A stretch of DNA of 64,000 bases from Zhengitettix transpicula (GCA_037074705.1 JAYJMR010000052.1:45001-109000), one strand, 5' to 3'. Shown: positions 1 to 14,777, counted from the stretch's first letter. A program made the numbers and translations. The notes: generated by a model from the letters alone, not told the origin.

Positions 1-124
1 TGTTGCAAGCGAACATTAGTAAAAACTTACAAATTAATATTCCGCGGATCGAATTATTTTATAATTTTAATTTCTTCTCTACTAAAGTTTCTTTACATGT
101 ATATATATATACACTCTTCTGTGA

Positions 125-164
<40 letters not shown>

Positions 165-347
165 ACGACTGCCCGTTGTAATCTACGAACGTCTTCCTCG
201 CCGCCGCACGCACGCAGCATAGCTGTTGCAAGCGAACATTAGTAAAAACTTACAAATTAATATTCCGCGGATCGAATTATTTTATAATTTTAATTTCTTC
301 TCTACTAAAGTTTCTTTACATGTATATATATATACACTCTTCTGTGA

Positions 348-388
<41 letters not shown>

Positions 389-571
389 ACGACTGCCCGT
401 TGTAATCTACGAACGTCTTCCTCGCCGCCGCACGCACGCAGCATAGCTGTTGCAAGCGAACATTAGTAAAAACTTACAAATTAATATTCCGCGGATCGAA
501 TTATTTTATAATTTTAATTTCTTCTCTACTAAAGTTTCTTTACATGTATATATATATACACTCTTCTGTGA

Positions 572-612
<41 letters not shown>

Positions 613-795
613 ACGACTGCCCGTTGTAATCTACGAACGTCTTCCTCGCCGCCGCACGCACGCAGCATAGCTGTTGCAAGCGAACATTAGTAAAAACTTA
701 CAAATTAATATTCCGCGGATCGAATTATTTTATAATTTTAATTTCTTCTCTACTAAAGTTTCTTTACATGTATATATATATACACTCTTCTGTGA

Positions 796-836
<41 letters not shown>

Positions 837-1019
837 ACGACTGCCCGTTGTAATCTACGAACGTCTTCCTCGCCGCCGCACGCACGCAGCATAGCTGTTG
901 CAAGCGAACATTAGTAAAAACTTACAAATTAATATTCCGCGGATCGAATTATTTTATAATTTTAATTTCTTCTCTACTAAAGTTTCTTTACATGTATATA
1001 TATATACACTCTTCTGTGA

Positions 1020-1060
<41 letters not shown>

Positions 1061-1074
1061 ACGACTGACGACTG
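1061..1074 (+). repeat. Monomer variant: 7-bp tandem duplication
   Basis: The sequence acgactg just after the A-tract is present twice in tandem, where other copies have it once. This is a private replication-slippage variant and a useful marker for this copy. Confidence 0.9.
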
Positions 1075-1250
1075 CCCGTTGTAATCTACGAACGTCTTCC
1101 TCGCCGCCGCACGCACGCAGCATAGCTGTTGCAAGCGAACATTAGTAAAAACTTACAAATTAATATTCCGCGGATCGAATTATTTTATAATTTTAATTTC
1201 TTCTCTACTAAAGTTTCTTTACATGTATATATATATACACTCTTCTGTGA

Positions 1251-1291
<41 letters not shown>

Positions 1292-1474
1292 ACGACTGCC
1301 CGTTGTAATCTACGAACGTCTTCCTCGCCGCCGCACGCACGCAGCATAGCTGTTGCAAGCGAACATTAGTAAAAACTTACAAATTAATATTCCGCGGATC
1401 GAATTATTTTATAATTTTAATTTCTTCTCTACTAAAGTTTCTTTACATGTATATATATATACACTCTTCTGTGA

Positions 1475-1515
<41 letters not shown>

Positions 1516-1698
1516 ACGACTGCCCGTTGTAATCTACGAACGTCTTCCTCGCCGCCGCACGCACGCAGCATAGCTGTTGCAAGCGAACATTAGTAAAAAC
1601 TTACAAATTAATATTCCGCGGATCGAATTATTTTATAATTTTAATTTCTTCTCTACTAAAGTTTCTTTACATGTATATATATATACACTCTTCTGTGA

Positions 1699-1740
<42 letters not shown>

Positions 1741-1801
1741 ACGACTGCCCGTTGTAATCTACGAACGTCTTCCTCGCCGCCGCACGCACGCAGCATAGCT
1801 G

Positions 1802-1923
1802 TTGCAAGCGAACATTAGTAAAAACTTACAAATTAATATTCCGCGGATCGAATTATTTTATAATTTTAATTTCTTCTCTACTAAAGTTTCTTTACATGTA
1901 TATATATATACACTCTTCTGTGA

Positions 1924-1965
<42 letters not shown>

Positions 1966-2026
1966 ACGACTGCCCGTTGTAATCTACGAACGTCTTCCTC
2001 GCCGCCGCACGCACGCAGCATAGCTG
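1802..2026 (+). repeat. Representative satellite monomer (187-bp core + A38)
   Basis: A typical unit, phased here from ttgcaagcg. Positions 1802-1926 are AT-rich. They hold a SacII-type ccgcgg palindrome, a short inverted repeat aattat/ataatt, and a 16-bp perfect palindrome made of tgt, five AT dinucleotides and aca. Positions 1927-1964 are 38 uninterrupted As. Positions 1965-2026 are a CpG-rich block with cgccgccgcacgcacgcagc. The composition is therefore three-part: AT-rich, pure poly(A), CpG-rich. The A-tract directly follows tgtgagtt and has no AATAAA upstream, so it does not look like an ordinary mRNA 3' end. The phase chosen for the monomer is arbitrary. Confidence 0.95.
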
Positions 2027-2148
2027 TTGCAAGCGAACATTAGTAAAAACTTACAAATTAATATTCCGCGGATCGAATTATTTTATAATTTTAATTTCTT
2101 CTCTACTAAAGTTTCTTTACATGTATATATATATACACTCTTCTGTGA

Positions 2149-2189
<41 letters not shown>

Positions 2190-2372
2190 ACGACTGCCCG
2201 TTGTAATCTACGAACGTCTTCCTCGCCGCCGCACGCACGCAGCATAGCTGTTGCAAGCGAACATTAGTAAAAACTTACAAATTAATATTCCGCGGATCGA
2301 ATTATTTTATAATTTTAATTTCTTCTCTACTAAAGTTTCTTTACATGTATATATATATACACTCTTCTGTGA

Positions 2373-2414
<42 letters not shown>

Positions 2415-2597
2415 ACGACTGCCCGTTGTAATCTACGAACGTCTTCCTCGCCGCCGCACGCACGCAGCATAGCTGTTGCAAGCGAACATTAGTAAAAACT
2501 TACAAATTAATATTCCGCGGATCGAATTATTTTATAATTTTAATTTCTTCTCTACTAAAGTTTCTTTACATGTATATATATATACACTCTTCTGTGA

Positions 2598-2638
<41 letters not shown>

Positions 2639-2821
2639 ACGACTGCCCGTTGTAATCTACGAACGTCTTCCTCGCCGCCGCACGCACGCAGCATAGCTGT
2701 TGCAAGCGAACATTAGTAAAAACTTACAAATTAATATTCCGCGGATCGAATTATTTTATAATTTTAATTTCTTCTCTACTAAAGTTTCTTTACATGTATA
2801 TATATATACACTCTTCTGTGA

Positions 2822-2863
<42 letters not shown>

Positions 2864-3046
2864 ACGACTGCCCGTTGTAATCTACGAACGTCTTCCTCGC
2901 CGCCGCACGCACGCAGCATAGCTGTTGCAAGCGAACATTAGTAAAAACTTACAAATTAATATTCCGCGGATCGAATTATTTTATAATTTTAATTTCTTCT
3001 CTACTAAAGTTTCTTTACATGTATATATATATACACTCTTCTGTGA

Positions 3047-3087
<41 letters not shown>

Positions 3088-3270
3088 ACGACTGCCCGTT
3101 GTAATCTACGAACGTCTTCCTCGCCGCCGCACGCACGCAGCATAGCTGTTGCAAGCGAACATTAGTAAAAACTTACAAATTAATATTCCGCGGATCGAAT
3201 TATTTTATAATTTTAATTTCTTCTCTACTAAAGTTTCTTTACATGTATATATATATACACTCTTCTGTGA

Positions 3271-3312
<42 letters not shown>

Positions 3313-3495
3313 ACGACTGCCCGTTGTAATCTACGAACGTCTTCCTCGCCGCCGCACGCACGCAGCATAGCTGTTGCAAGCGAACATTAGTAAAAACTTA
3401 CAAATTAATATTCCGCGGATCGAATTATTTTATAATTTTAATTTCTTCTCTACTAAAGTTTCTTTACATGTATATATATATACACTCTTCTGTGA

Positions 3496-3536
<41 letters not shown>

Positions 3537-3719
3537 ACGACTGCCCGTTGTAATCTACGAACGTCTTCCTCGCCGCCGCACGCACGCAGCATAGCTGTTG
3601 CAAGCGAACATTAGTAAAAACTTACAAATTAATATTCCGCGGATCGAATTATTTTATAATTTTAATTTCTTCTCTACTAAAGTTTCTTTACATGTATATA
3701 TATATACACTCTTCTGTGA

Positions 3720-3761
<42 letters not shown>

Positions 3762-3944
3762 ACGACTGCCCGTTGTAATCTACGAACGTCTTCCTCGCCG
3801 CCGCACGCACGCAGCATAGCTGTTGCAAGCGAACATTAGTAAAAACTTACAAATTAATATTCCGCGGATCGAATTATTTTATAATTTTAATTTCTTCTCT
3901 ACTAAAGTTTCTTTACATGTATATATATATACACTCTTCTGTGA

Positions 3945-3985
<41 letters not shown>

Positions 3986-4168
3986 ACGACTGCCCGTTGT
4001 AATCTACGAACGTCTTCCTCGCCGCCGCACGCACGCAGCATAGCTGTTGCAAGCGAACATTAGTAAAAACTTACAAATTAATATTCCGCGGATCGAATTA
4101 TTTTATAATTTTAATTTCTTCTCTACTAAAGTTTCTTTACATGTATATATATATACACTCTTCTGTGA

Positions 4169-4209
<41 letters not shown>

Positions 4210-4392
4210 ACGACTGCCCGTTGTAATCTACGAACGTCTTCCTCGCCGCCGCACGCACGCAGCATAGCTGTTGCAAGCGAACATTAGTAAAAACTTACAA
4301 ATTAATATTCCGCGGATCGAATTATTTTATAATTTTAATTTCTTCTCTACTAAAGTTTCTTTACATGTATATATATATACACTCTTCTGTGA

Positions 4393-4434
<42 letters not shown>

Positions 4435-4617
4435 ACGACTGCCCGTTGTAATCTACGAACGTCTTCCTCGCCGCCGCACGCACGCAGCATAGCTGTTGCA
4501 AGCGAACATTAGTAAAAACTTACAAATTAATATTCCGCGGATCGAATTATTTTATAATTTTAATTTCTTCTCTACTAAAGTTTCTTTACATGTATATATA
4601 TATACACTCTTCTGTGA

Positions 4618-4659
<42 letters not shown>

Positions 4660-4720
4660 ACGACTGCCCGTTGTAATCTACGAACGTCTTCCTCGCCGCC
4701 GCACGCACGCAGCATAGCTG

Positions 4721-4829
4721 TTGCAAGCGAACATTAGTAAAAACTTACAAATTAATATTCCGCGGATCGAATTATTTTATAATTTACTAAAGTTTCTTTA
4801 CATGTATATATATATACACTCTTCTGTGA

Positions 4830-4872
<43 letters not shown>

Positions 4873-4933
4873 ACGACTGCCCGTTGTAATCTACGAACGT
4901 CTTCCTCGCCGCCGCACGCACGCAGCATAGCTG
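4721..4933 (+). repeat. Monomer variant: 13-bp internal deletion
   Basis: This copy is 213 bp long with an A39 tract. It lacks 13 bp of the AT-rich half near 4785, so that ataattt joins directly to actaaagtttc. No other copy in the window shows this deletion. Confidence 0.9.
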
Positions 4934-5055
4934 TTGCAAGCGAACATTAGTAAAAACTTACAAATTAATATTCCGCGGATCGAATTATTTTATAATTTTA
5001 ATTTCTTCTCTACTAAAGTTTCTTTACATGTATATATATATACACTCTTCTGTGA

Positions 5056-5097
<42 letters not shown>

Positions 5098-5158
5098 ACG
5101 ACTGCCCGTTGTAATCTACGAACGTCTTCCTCGCCGCCGCACGCACGCAGCATAGCTG

Positions 5159-5280
5159 TTGCAAGCGAACATTAGTAAAAACTTACAAATTAATATTCCG
5201 CGGATCGAATTATTTTATAATTTTAATTTCTTCTCTACTAAAGTTTCTTTACATGTATATATATATACACTCTTCTGTGA

Positions 5281-5322
<42 letters not shown>

Positions 5323-5505
5323 ACGACTGCCCGTTGTAATCTACGAACGTCTTCCTCGCCGCCGCACGCACGCAGCATAGCTGTTGCAAGCGAACATTAG
5401 TAAAAACTTACAAATTAATATTCCGCGGATCGAATTATTTTATAATTTTAATTTCTTCTCTACTAAAGTTTCTTTACATGTATATATATATACACTCTTC
5501 TGTGA

Positions 5506-5548
<43 letters not shown>

Positions 5549-5731
5549 ACGACTGCCCGTTGTAATCTACGAACGTCTTCCTCGCCGCCGCACGCACGCA
5601 GCATAGCTGTTGCAAGCGAACATTAGTAAAAACTTACAAATTAATATTCCGCGGATCGAATTATTTTATAATTTTAATTTCTTCTCTACTAAAGTTTCTT
5701 TACATGTATATATATATACACTCTTCTGTGA

Positions 5732-5773
<42 letters not shown>

Positions 5774-5956
5774 ACGACTGCCCGTTGTAATCTACGAACG
5801 TCTTCCTCGCCGCCGCACGCACGCAGCATAGCTGTTGCAAGCGAACATTAGTAAAAACTTACAAATTAATATTCCGCGGATCGAATTATTTTATAATTTT
5901 AATTTCTTCTCTACTAAAGTTTCTTTACATGTATATATATATACACTCTTCTGTGA

Positions 5957-5999
<43 letters not shown>

Positions 6000-6182
6000 A
6001 CGACTGCCCGTTGTAATCTACGAACGTCTTCCTCGCCGCCGCACGCACGCAGCATAGCTGTTGCAAGCGAACATTAGTAAAAACTTACAAATTAATATTC
6101 CGCGGATCGAATTATTTTATAATTTTAATTTCTTCTCTACTAAAGTTTCTTTACATGTATATATATATACACTCTTCTGTGA

Positions 6183-6224
<42 letters not shown>

Positions 6225-6407
6225 ACGACTGCCCGTTGTAATCTACGAACGTCTTCCTCGCCGCCGCACGCACGCAGCATAGCTGTTGCAAGCGAACATT
6301 AGTAAAAACTTACAAATTAATATTCCGCGGATCGAATTATTTTATAATTTTAATTTCTTCTCTACTAAAGTTTCTTTACATGTATATATATATACACTCT
6401 TCTGTGA

Positions 6408-6450
<43 letters not shown>

Positions 6451-6633
6451 ACGACTGCCCGTTGTAATCTACGAACGTCTTCCTCGCCGCCGCACGCACG
6501 CAGCATAGCTGTTGCAAGCGAACATTAGTAAAAACTTACAAATTAATATTCCGCGGATCGAATTATTTTATAATTTTAATTTCTTCTCTACTAAAGTTTC
6601 TTTACATGTATATATATATACACTCTTCTGTGA

Positions 6634-6675
<42 letters not shown>

Positions 6676-6736
6676 ACGACTGCCCGTTGTAATCTACGAA
6701 CGTCTTCCTCGCCGCCGCACGCACGCAGCATAGCTG
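5159..6736 (+). repeat. Sub-block of alternating A38/A39 monomers
   Basis: Successive unit starts at 5159, 5384, 5610, 5835, 6061, 6286, 6512 and 6737 alternate in spacing between 225 and 226 bp, so A38 and A39 copies alternate regularly. This looks like local amplification of a 451-bp dimer, although ±1 base in long homopolymers is also where sequencing error is most likely. Confidence 0.6.
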
Positions 6737-6858
6737 TTGCAAGCGAACATTAGTAAAAACTTACAAATTAATATTCCGCGGATCGAATTATTTTATAATT
6801 TTAATTTCTTCTCTACTAAAGTTTCTTTACATGTATATATATATACACTCTTCTGTGA

Positions 6859-6899
<41 letters not shown>

Positions 6900-7082
6900 A
6901 CGACTGCCCGTTGTAATCTACGAACGTCTTCCTCGCCGCCGCACGCACGCAGCATAGCTGTTGCAAGCGAACATTAGTAAAAACTTACAAATTAATATTC
7001 CGCGGATCGAATTATTTTATAATTTTAATTTCTTCTCTACTAAAGTTTCTTTACATGTATATATATATACACTCTTCTGTGA

Positions 7083-7123
<41 letters not shown>

Positions 7124-7306
7124 ACGACTGCCCGTTGTAATCTACGAACGTCTTCCTCGCCGCCGCACGCACGCAGCATAGCTGTTGCAAGCGAACATTA
7201 GTAAAAACTTACAAATTAATATTCCGCGGATCGAATTATTTTATAATTTTAATTTCTTCTCTACTAAAGTTTCTTTACATGTATATATATATACACTCTT
7301 CTGTGA

Positions 7307-7349
<43 letters not shown>

Positions 7350-7532
7350 ACGACTGCCCGTTGTAATCTACGAACGTCTTCCTCGCCGCCGCACGCACGC
7401 AGCATAGCTGTTGCAAGCGAACATTAGTAAAAACTTACAAATTAATATTCCGCGGATCGAATTATTTTATAATTTTAATTTCTTCTCTACTAAAGTTTCT
7501 TTACATGTATATATATATACACTCTTCTGTGA

Positions 7533-7574
<42 letters not shown>

Positions 7575-7757
7575 ACGACTGCCCGTTGTAATCTACGAAC
7601 GTCTTCCTCGCCGCCGCACGCACGCAGCATAGCTGTTGCAAGCGAACATTAGTAAAAACTTACAAATTAATATTCCGCGGATCGAATTATTTTATAATTT
7701 TAATTTCTTCTCTACTAAAGTTTCTTTACATGTATATATATATACACTCTTCTGTGA

Positions 7758-7799
<42 letters not shown>

Positions 7800-7982
7800 A
7801 CGACTGCCCGTTGTAATCTACGAACGTCTTCCTCGCCGCCGCACGCACGCAGCATAGCTGTTGCAAGCGAACATTAGTAAAAACTTACAAATTAATATTC
7901 CGCGGATCGAATTATTTTATAATTTTAATTTCTTCTCTACTAAAGTTTCTTTACATGTATATATATATACACTCTTCTGTGA

Positions 7983-8025
<43 letters not shown>

Positions 8026-8208
8026 ACGACTGCCCGTTGTAATCTACGAACGTCTTCCTCGCCGCCGCACGCACGCAGCATAGCTGTTGCAAGCGAACAT
8101 TAGTAAAAACTTACAAATTAATATTCCGCGGATCGAATTATTTTATAATTTTAATTTCTTCTCTACTAAAGTTTCTTTACATGTATATATATATACACTC
8201 TTCTGTGA

Positions 8209-8250
<42 letters not shown>

Positions 8251-8433
8251 ACGACTGCCCGTTGTAATCTACGAACGTCTTCCTCGCCGCCGCACGCACG
8301 CAGCATAGCTGTTGCAAGCGAACATTAGTAAAAACTTACAAATTAATATTCCGCGGATCGAATTATTTTATAATTTTAATTTCTTCTCTACTAAAGTTTC
8401 TTTACATGTATATATATATACACTCTTCTGTGA

Positions 8434-8475
<42 letters not shown>

Positions 8476-8658
8476 ACGACTGCCCGTTGTAATCTACGAA
8501 CGTCTTCCTCGCCGCCGCACGCACGCAGCATAGCTGTTGCAAGCGAACATTAGTAAAAACTTACAAATTAATATTCCGCGGATCGAATTATTTTATAATT
8601 TTAATTTCTTCTCTACTAAAGTTTCTTTACATGTATATATATATACACTCTTCTGTGA

Positions 8659-8700
<42 letters not shown>

Positions 8701-8761
8701 ACGACTGCCCGTTGTAATCTACGAACGTCTTCCTCGCCGCCGCACGCACGCAGCATAGCTG

Positions 8762-8883
8762 TTGCAAGCGAACATTAGTAAAAACTTACAAATTAATATT
8801 CCGCGGATCGAATTATTTTATAATTTTAATTTCTTCTCTACTAAAGTTTCTTTACATGTATATATATATACACTCTTCTGTGA

Positions 8884-8924
<41 letters not shown>

Positions 8925-8982
8925 ACGACTGCCCGTTGTAAACGAACGTCTTCCTCGCCGCCGCACGCACGCAGCATAGCTG
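8762..8982 (+). repeat. Monomer variant: 3-bp deletion
   Basis: The sequence gtaatctacgaac of the CpG-rich half is shortened to gtaaacgaac around 8938-8942. This copy is 221 bp with 37 As. Confidence 0.88.
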
Positions 8983-9104
8983 TTGCAAGCGAACATTAGT
9001 AAAAACTTACAAATTAATATTCCGCGGATCGAATTATTTTATAATTTTAATTTCTTCTCTACTAAAGTTTCTTTACATGTATATATATATACACTCTTCT
9101 GTGA

Positions 9105-9147
<43 letters not shown>

Positions 9148-9208
9148 ACGACTGCCCGTTGTAATCTACGAACGTCTTCCTCGCCGCCGCACGCACGCAG
9201 CATAGCTG

Positions 9209-9330
9209 TTGCAAGCGAACATTAGTAAAAACTTACAAATTAATATTCCGCGGATCGAATTATTTTATAATTTTTATTTCTTCTCTACTATAGTTTCTTT
9301 ACATATATATATATATACACTCTTCTGTGA

Positions 9331-9373
<43 letters not shown>

Positions 9374-9434
9374 ACGACTGCCCGTTGTAATCTACGAACG
9401 TCTTCCTCGCCGCCGCACGCACGCAGCATAGCTG
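9209..9434 (+). repeat. Monomer variant with three substitutions
   Basis: Three changes fall close together in the AT-rich half: A to T at 9275, A to T at 9291 and G to A at 9305. The last one extends the TA tract and breaks the 16-bp palindrome. This is the most substituted copy in the first 25 kb; most other copies there show no substitution. The next copy (9435-9652) carries a short A31 tract, so this is a small irregular patch. Confidence 0.9.
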
Positions 9435-9556
9435 TTGCAAGCGAACATTAGTAAAAACTTACAAATTAATATTCCGCGGATCGAATTATTTTATAATTTT
9501 AATTTCTTCTCTACTAAAGTTTCTTTACATGTATATATATATACACTCTTCTGTGA

Positions 9557-9591
<35 letters not shown>

Positions 9592-9774
9592 ACGACTGCC
9601 CGTTGTAATCTACGAACGTCTTCCTCGCCGCCGCACGCACGCAGCATAGCTGTTGCAAGCGAACATTAGTAAAAACTTACAAATTAATATTCCGCGGATC
9701 GAATTATTTTATAATTTTAATTTCTTCTCTACTAAAGTTTCTTTACATGTATATATATATACACTCTTCTGTGA

Positions 9775-9817
<43 letters not shown>

Positions 9818-10000
9818 ACGACTGCCCGTTGTAATCTACGAACGTCTTCCTCGCCGCCGCACGCACGCAGCATAGCTGTTGCAAGCGAACATTAGTAAAA
9901 ACTTACAAATTAATATTCCGCGGATCGAATTATTTTATAATTTTAATTTCTTCTCTACTAAAGTTTCTTTACATGTATATATATATACACTCTTCTGTGA

Positions 10001-10043
<43 letters not shown>

Positions 10044-10226
10044 ACGACTGCCCGTTGTAATCTACGAACGTCTTCCTCGCCGCCGCACGCACGCAGCATA
10101 GCTGTTGCAAGCGAACATTAGTAAAAACTTACAAATTAATATTCCGCGGATCGAATTATTTTATAATTTTAATTTCTTCTCTACTAAAGTTTCTTTACAT
10201 GTATATATATATACACTCTTCTGTGA

Positions 10227-10268
<42 letters not shown>

Positions 10269-10451
10269 ACGACTGCCCGTTGTAATCTACGAACGTCTTC
10301 CTCGCCGCCGCACGCACGCAGCATAGCTGTTGCAAGCGAACATTAGTAAAAACTTACAAATTAATATTCCGCGGATCGAATTATTTTATAATTTTAATTT
10401 CTTCTCTACTAAAGTTTCTTTACATGTATATATATATACACTCTTCTGTGA

Positions 10452-10492
<41 letters not shown>

Positions 10493-10675
10493 ACGACTGC
10501 CCGTTGTAATCTACGAACGTCTTCCTCGCCGCCGCACGCACGCAGCATAGCTGTTGCAAGCGAACATTAGTAAAAACTTACAAATTAATATTCCGCGGAT
10601 CGAATTATTTTATAATTTTAATTTCTTCTCTACTAAAGTTTCTTTACATGTATATATATATACACTCTTCTGTGA

Positions 10676-10718
<43 letters not shown>

Positions 10719-10880
10719 ACGACTGCCCGTTGTAATCTACGAACGTCTTCCTCGCCGCCGCACGCACGCAGCATAGCTGTTGCAAGCGAACATTAGTAAA
10801 AACTTACAAATTAATATTCCGCGGATCGAATTATTTTATAATTTTAATTTCTTCTCTACTAAAGTTTCTTTACATGTATA

Positions 10881-10916
10881 TATATATACACTCTTCTGTA
10901 TATATACACTCTTCTG
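10881..10916 (+). repeat. Monomer variant: 18-bp duplication of the TA-tract segment
   Basis: The segment of (TA)n followed by cactcttctg occurs twice in tandem, adding 18 bp before gtgagtt. The duplicated piece includes half of the 16-bp palindrome, as expected for slippage or hairpin-mediated replication error at the TA tract. Confidence 0.9.
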
Positions 10917-10919
10917 TGA

Positions 10920-10960
<41 letters not shown>

Positions 10961-11143
10961 ACGACTGCCCGTTGTAATCTACGAACGTCTTCCTCGCCGC
11001 CGCACGCACGCAGCATAGCTGTTGCAAGCGAACATTAGTAAAAACTTACAAATTAATATTCCGCGGATCGAATTATTTTATAATTTTAATTTCTTCTCTA
11101 CTAAAGTTTCTTTACATGTATATATATATACACTCTTCTGTGA

Positions 11144-11184
<41 letters not shown>

Positions 11185-11367
11185 ACGACTGCCCGTTGTA
11201 ATCTACGAACGTCTTCCTCGCCGCCGCACGCACGCAGCATAGCTGTTGCAAGCGAACATTAGTAAAAACTTACAAATTAATATTCCGCGGATCGAATTAT
11301 TTTATAATTTTAATTTCTTCTCTACTAAAGTTTCTTTACATGTATATATATATACACTCTTCTGTGA

Positions 11368-11408
<41 letters not shown>

Positions 11409-11591
11409 ACGACTGCCCGTTGTAATCTACGAACGTCTTCCTCGCCGCCGCACGCACGCAGCATAGCTGTTGCAAGCGAACATTAGTAAAAACTTACAAA
11501 TTAATATTCCGCGGATCGAATTATTTTATAATTTTAATTTCTTCTCTACTAAAGTTTCTTTACATGTATATATATATACACTCTTCTGTGA

Positions 11592-11633
<42 letters not shown>

Positions 11634-11816
11634 ACGACTGCCCGTTGTAATCTACGAACGTCTTCCTCGCCGCCGCACGCACGCAGCATAGCTGTTGCAA
11701 GCGAACATTAGTAAAAACTTACAAATTAATATTCCGCGGATCGAATTATTTTATAATTTTAATTTCTTCTCTACTAAAGTTTCTTTACATGTATATATAT
11801 ATACACTCTTCTGTGA

Positions 11817-11857
<41 letters not shown>

Positions 11858-12040
11858 ACGACTGCCCGTTGTAATCTACGAACGTCTTCCTCGCCGCCGC
11901 ACGCACGCAGCATAGCTGTTGCAAGCGAACATTAGTAAAAACTTACAAATTAATATTCCGCGGATCGAATTATTTTATAATTTTAATTTCTTCTCTACTA
12001 AAGTTTCTTTACATGTATATATATATACACTCTTCTGTGA

Positions 12041-12081
<41 letters not shown>

Positions 12082-12264
12082 ACGACTGCCCGTTGTAATC
12101 TACGAACGTCTTCCTCGCCGCCGCACGCACGCAGCATAGCTGTTGCAAGCGAACATTAGTAAAAACTTACAAATTAATATTCCGCGGATCGAATTATTTT
12201 ATAATTTTAATTTCTTCTCTACTAAAGTTTCTTTACATGTATATATATATACACTCTTCTGTGA

Positions 12265-12305
<41 letters not shown>

Positions 12306-12488
12306 ACGACTGCCCGTTGTAATCTACGAACGTCTTCCTCGCCGCCGCACGCACGCAGCATAGCTGTTGCAAGCGAACATTAGTAAAAACTTACAAATTA
12401 ATATTCCGCGGATCGAATTATTTTATAATTTTAATTTCTTCTCTACTAAAGTTTCTTTACATGTATATATATATACACTCTTCTGTGA

Positions 12489-12530
<42 letters not shown>

Positions 12531-12713
12531 ACGACTGCCCGTTGTAATCTACGAACGTCTTCCTCGCCGCCGCACGCACGCAGCATAGCTGTTGCAAGCG
12601 AACATTAGTAAAAACTTACAAATTAATATTCCGCGGATCGAATTATTTTATAATTTTAATTTCTTCTCTACTAAAGTTTCTTTACATGTATATATATATA
12701 CACTCTTCTGTGA

Positions 12714-12754
<41 letters not shown>

Positions 12755-12937
12755 ACGACTGCCCGTTGTAATCTACGAACGTCTTCCTCGCCGCCGCACG
12801 CACGCAGCATAGCTGTTGCAAGCGAACATTAGTAAAAACTTACAAATTAATATTCCGCGGATCGAATTATTTTATAATTTTAATTTCTTCTCTACTAAAG
12901 TTTCTTTACATGTATATATATATACACTCTTCTGTGA

Positions 12938-12979
<42 letters not shown>

Positions 12980-13162
12980 ACGACTGCCCGTTGTAATCTA
13001 CGAACGTCTTCCTCGCCGCCGCACGCACGCAGCATAGCTGTTGCAAGCGAACATTAGTAAAAACTTACAAATTAATATTCCGCGGATCGAATTATTTTAT
13101 AATTTTAATTTCTTCTCTACTAAAGTTTCTTTACATGTATATATATATACACTCTTCTGTGA

Positions 13163-13204
<42 letters not shown>

Positions 13205-13387
13205 ACGACTGCCCGTTGTAATCTACGAACGTCTTCCTCGCCGCCGCACGCACGCAGCATAGCTGTTGCAAGCGAACATTAGTAAAAACTTACAAATTAA
13301 TATTCCGCGGATCGAATTATTTTATAATTTTAATTTCTTCTCTACTAAAGTTTCTTTACATGTATATATATATACACTCTTCTGTGA

Positions 13388-13429
<42 letters not shown>

Positions 13430-13612
13430 ACGACTGCCCGTTGTAATCTACGAACGTCTTCCTCGCCGCCGCACGCACGCAGCATAGCTGTTGCAAGCGA
13501 ACATTAGTAAAAACTTACAAATTAATATTCCGCGGATCGAATTATTTTATAATTTTAATTTCTTCTCTACTAAAGTTTCTTTACATGTATATATATATAC
13601 ACTCTTCTGTGA

Positions 13613-13654
<42 letters not shown>

Positions 13655-13837
13655 ACGACTGCCCGTTGTAATCTACGAACGTCTTCCTCGCCGCCGCACG
13701 CACGCAGCATAGCTGTTGCAAGCGAACATTAGTAAAAACTTACAAATTAATATTCCGCGGATCGAATTATTTTATAATTTTAATTTCTTCTCTACTAAAG
13801 TTTCTTTACATGTATATATATATACACTCTTCTGTGA

Positions 13838-13878
<41 letters not shown>

Positions 13879-14061
13879 ACGACTGCCCGTTGTAATCTAC
13901 GAACGTCTTCCTCGCCGCCGCACGCACGCAGCATAGCTGTTGCAAGCGAACATTAGTAAAAACTTACAAATTAATATTCCGCGGATCGAATTATTTTATA
14001 ATTTTAATTTCTTCTCTACTAAAGTTTCTTTACATGTATATATATATACACTCTTCTGTGA

Positions 14062-14102
<41 letters not shown>

Positions 14103-14285
14103 ACGACTGCCCGTTGTAATCTACGAACGTCTTCCTCGCCGCCGCACGCACGCAGCATAGCTGTTGCAAGCGAACATTAGTAAAAACTTACAAATTAATA
14201 TTCCGCGGATCGAATTATTTTATAATTTTAATTTCTTCTCTACTAAAGTTTCTTTACATGTATATATATATACACTCTTCTGTGA

Positions 14286-14327
<42 letters not shown>

Positions 14328-14510
14328 ACGACTGCCCGTTGTAATCTACGAACGTCTTCCTCGCCGCCGCACGCACGCAGCATAGCTGTTGCAAGCGAAC
14401 ATTAGTAAAAACTTACAAATTAATATTCCGCGGATCGAATTATTTTATAATTTTAATTTCTTCTCTACTAAAGTTTCTTTACATGTATATATATATACAC
14501 TCTTCTGTGA

Positions 14511-14552
<42 letters not shown>

Positions 14553-14735
14553 ACGACTGCCCGTTGTAATCTACGAACGTCTTCCTCGCCGCCGCACGCA
14601 CGCAGCATAGCTGTTGCAAGCGAACATTAGTAAAAACTTACAAATTAATATTCCGCGGATCGAATTATTTTATAATTTTAATTTCTTCTCTACTAAAGTT
14701 TCTTTACATGTATATATATATACACTCTTCTGTGA

Positions 14736-14777
<42 letters not shown>

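Noticed and set aside
3..242. Repeated 60-80 residue reading frames, one per monomer, beginning QANISKNL and containing poly-lysine
   Set aside because: They start with TTG rather than ATG, the lysine run is the A-tract, and the C-terminal half switches frame with A-tract length (37 As abolishes it). There is no selection for frame, so these are not genes.
1813..1855. Pol III A-box/B-box pair (tagtaaaaact and gatcgaatt) suggesting a tRNA-derived SINE
   Set aside because: Both boxes have mismatches and are only about 19 bp apart, too close for a working tRNA-type promoter.
1840..1856. CENP-B box-like sequence around ccgcggatcgaatt
   Set aside because: On the minus strand ttcg and cgg are present, but the fixed A and the CGGG of the consensus do not match at the required positions.
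10836..11027. Minus-strand frames with poly-phenylalanine
   Set aside because: The phenylalanine run is only the complement of the A-tract, and the frame arises in this copy from the 18-bp duplication.
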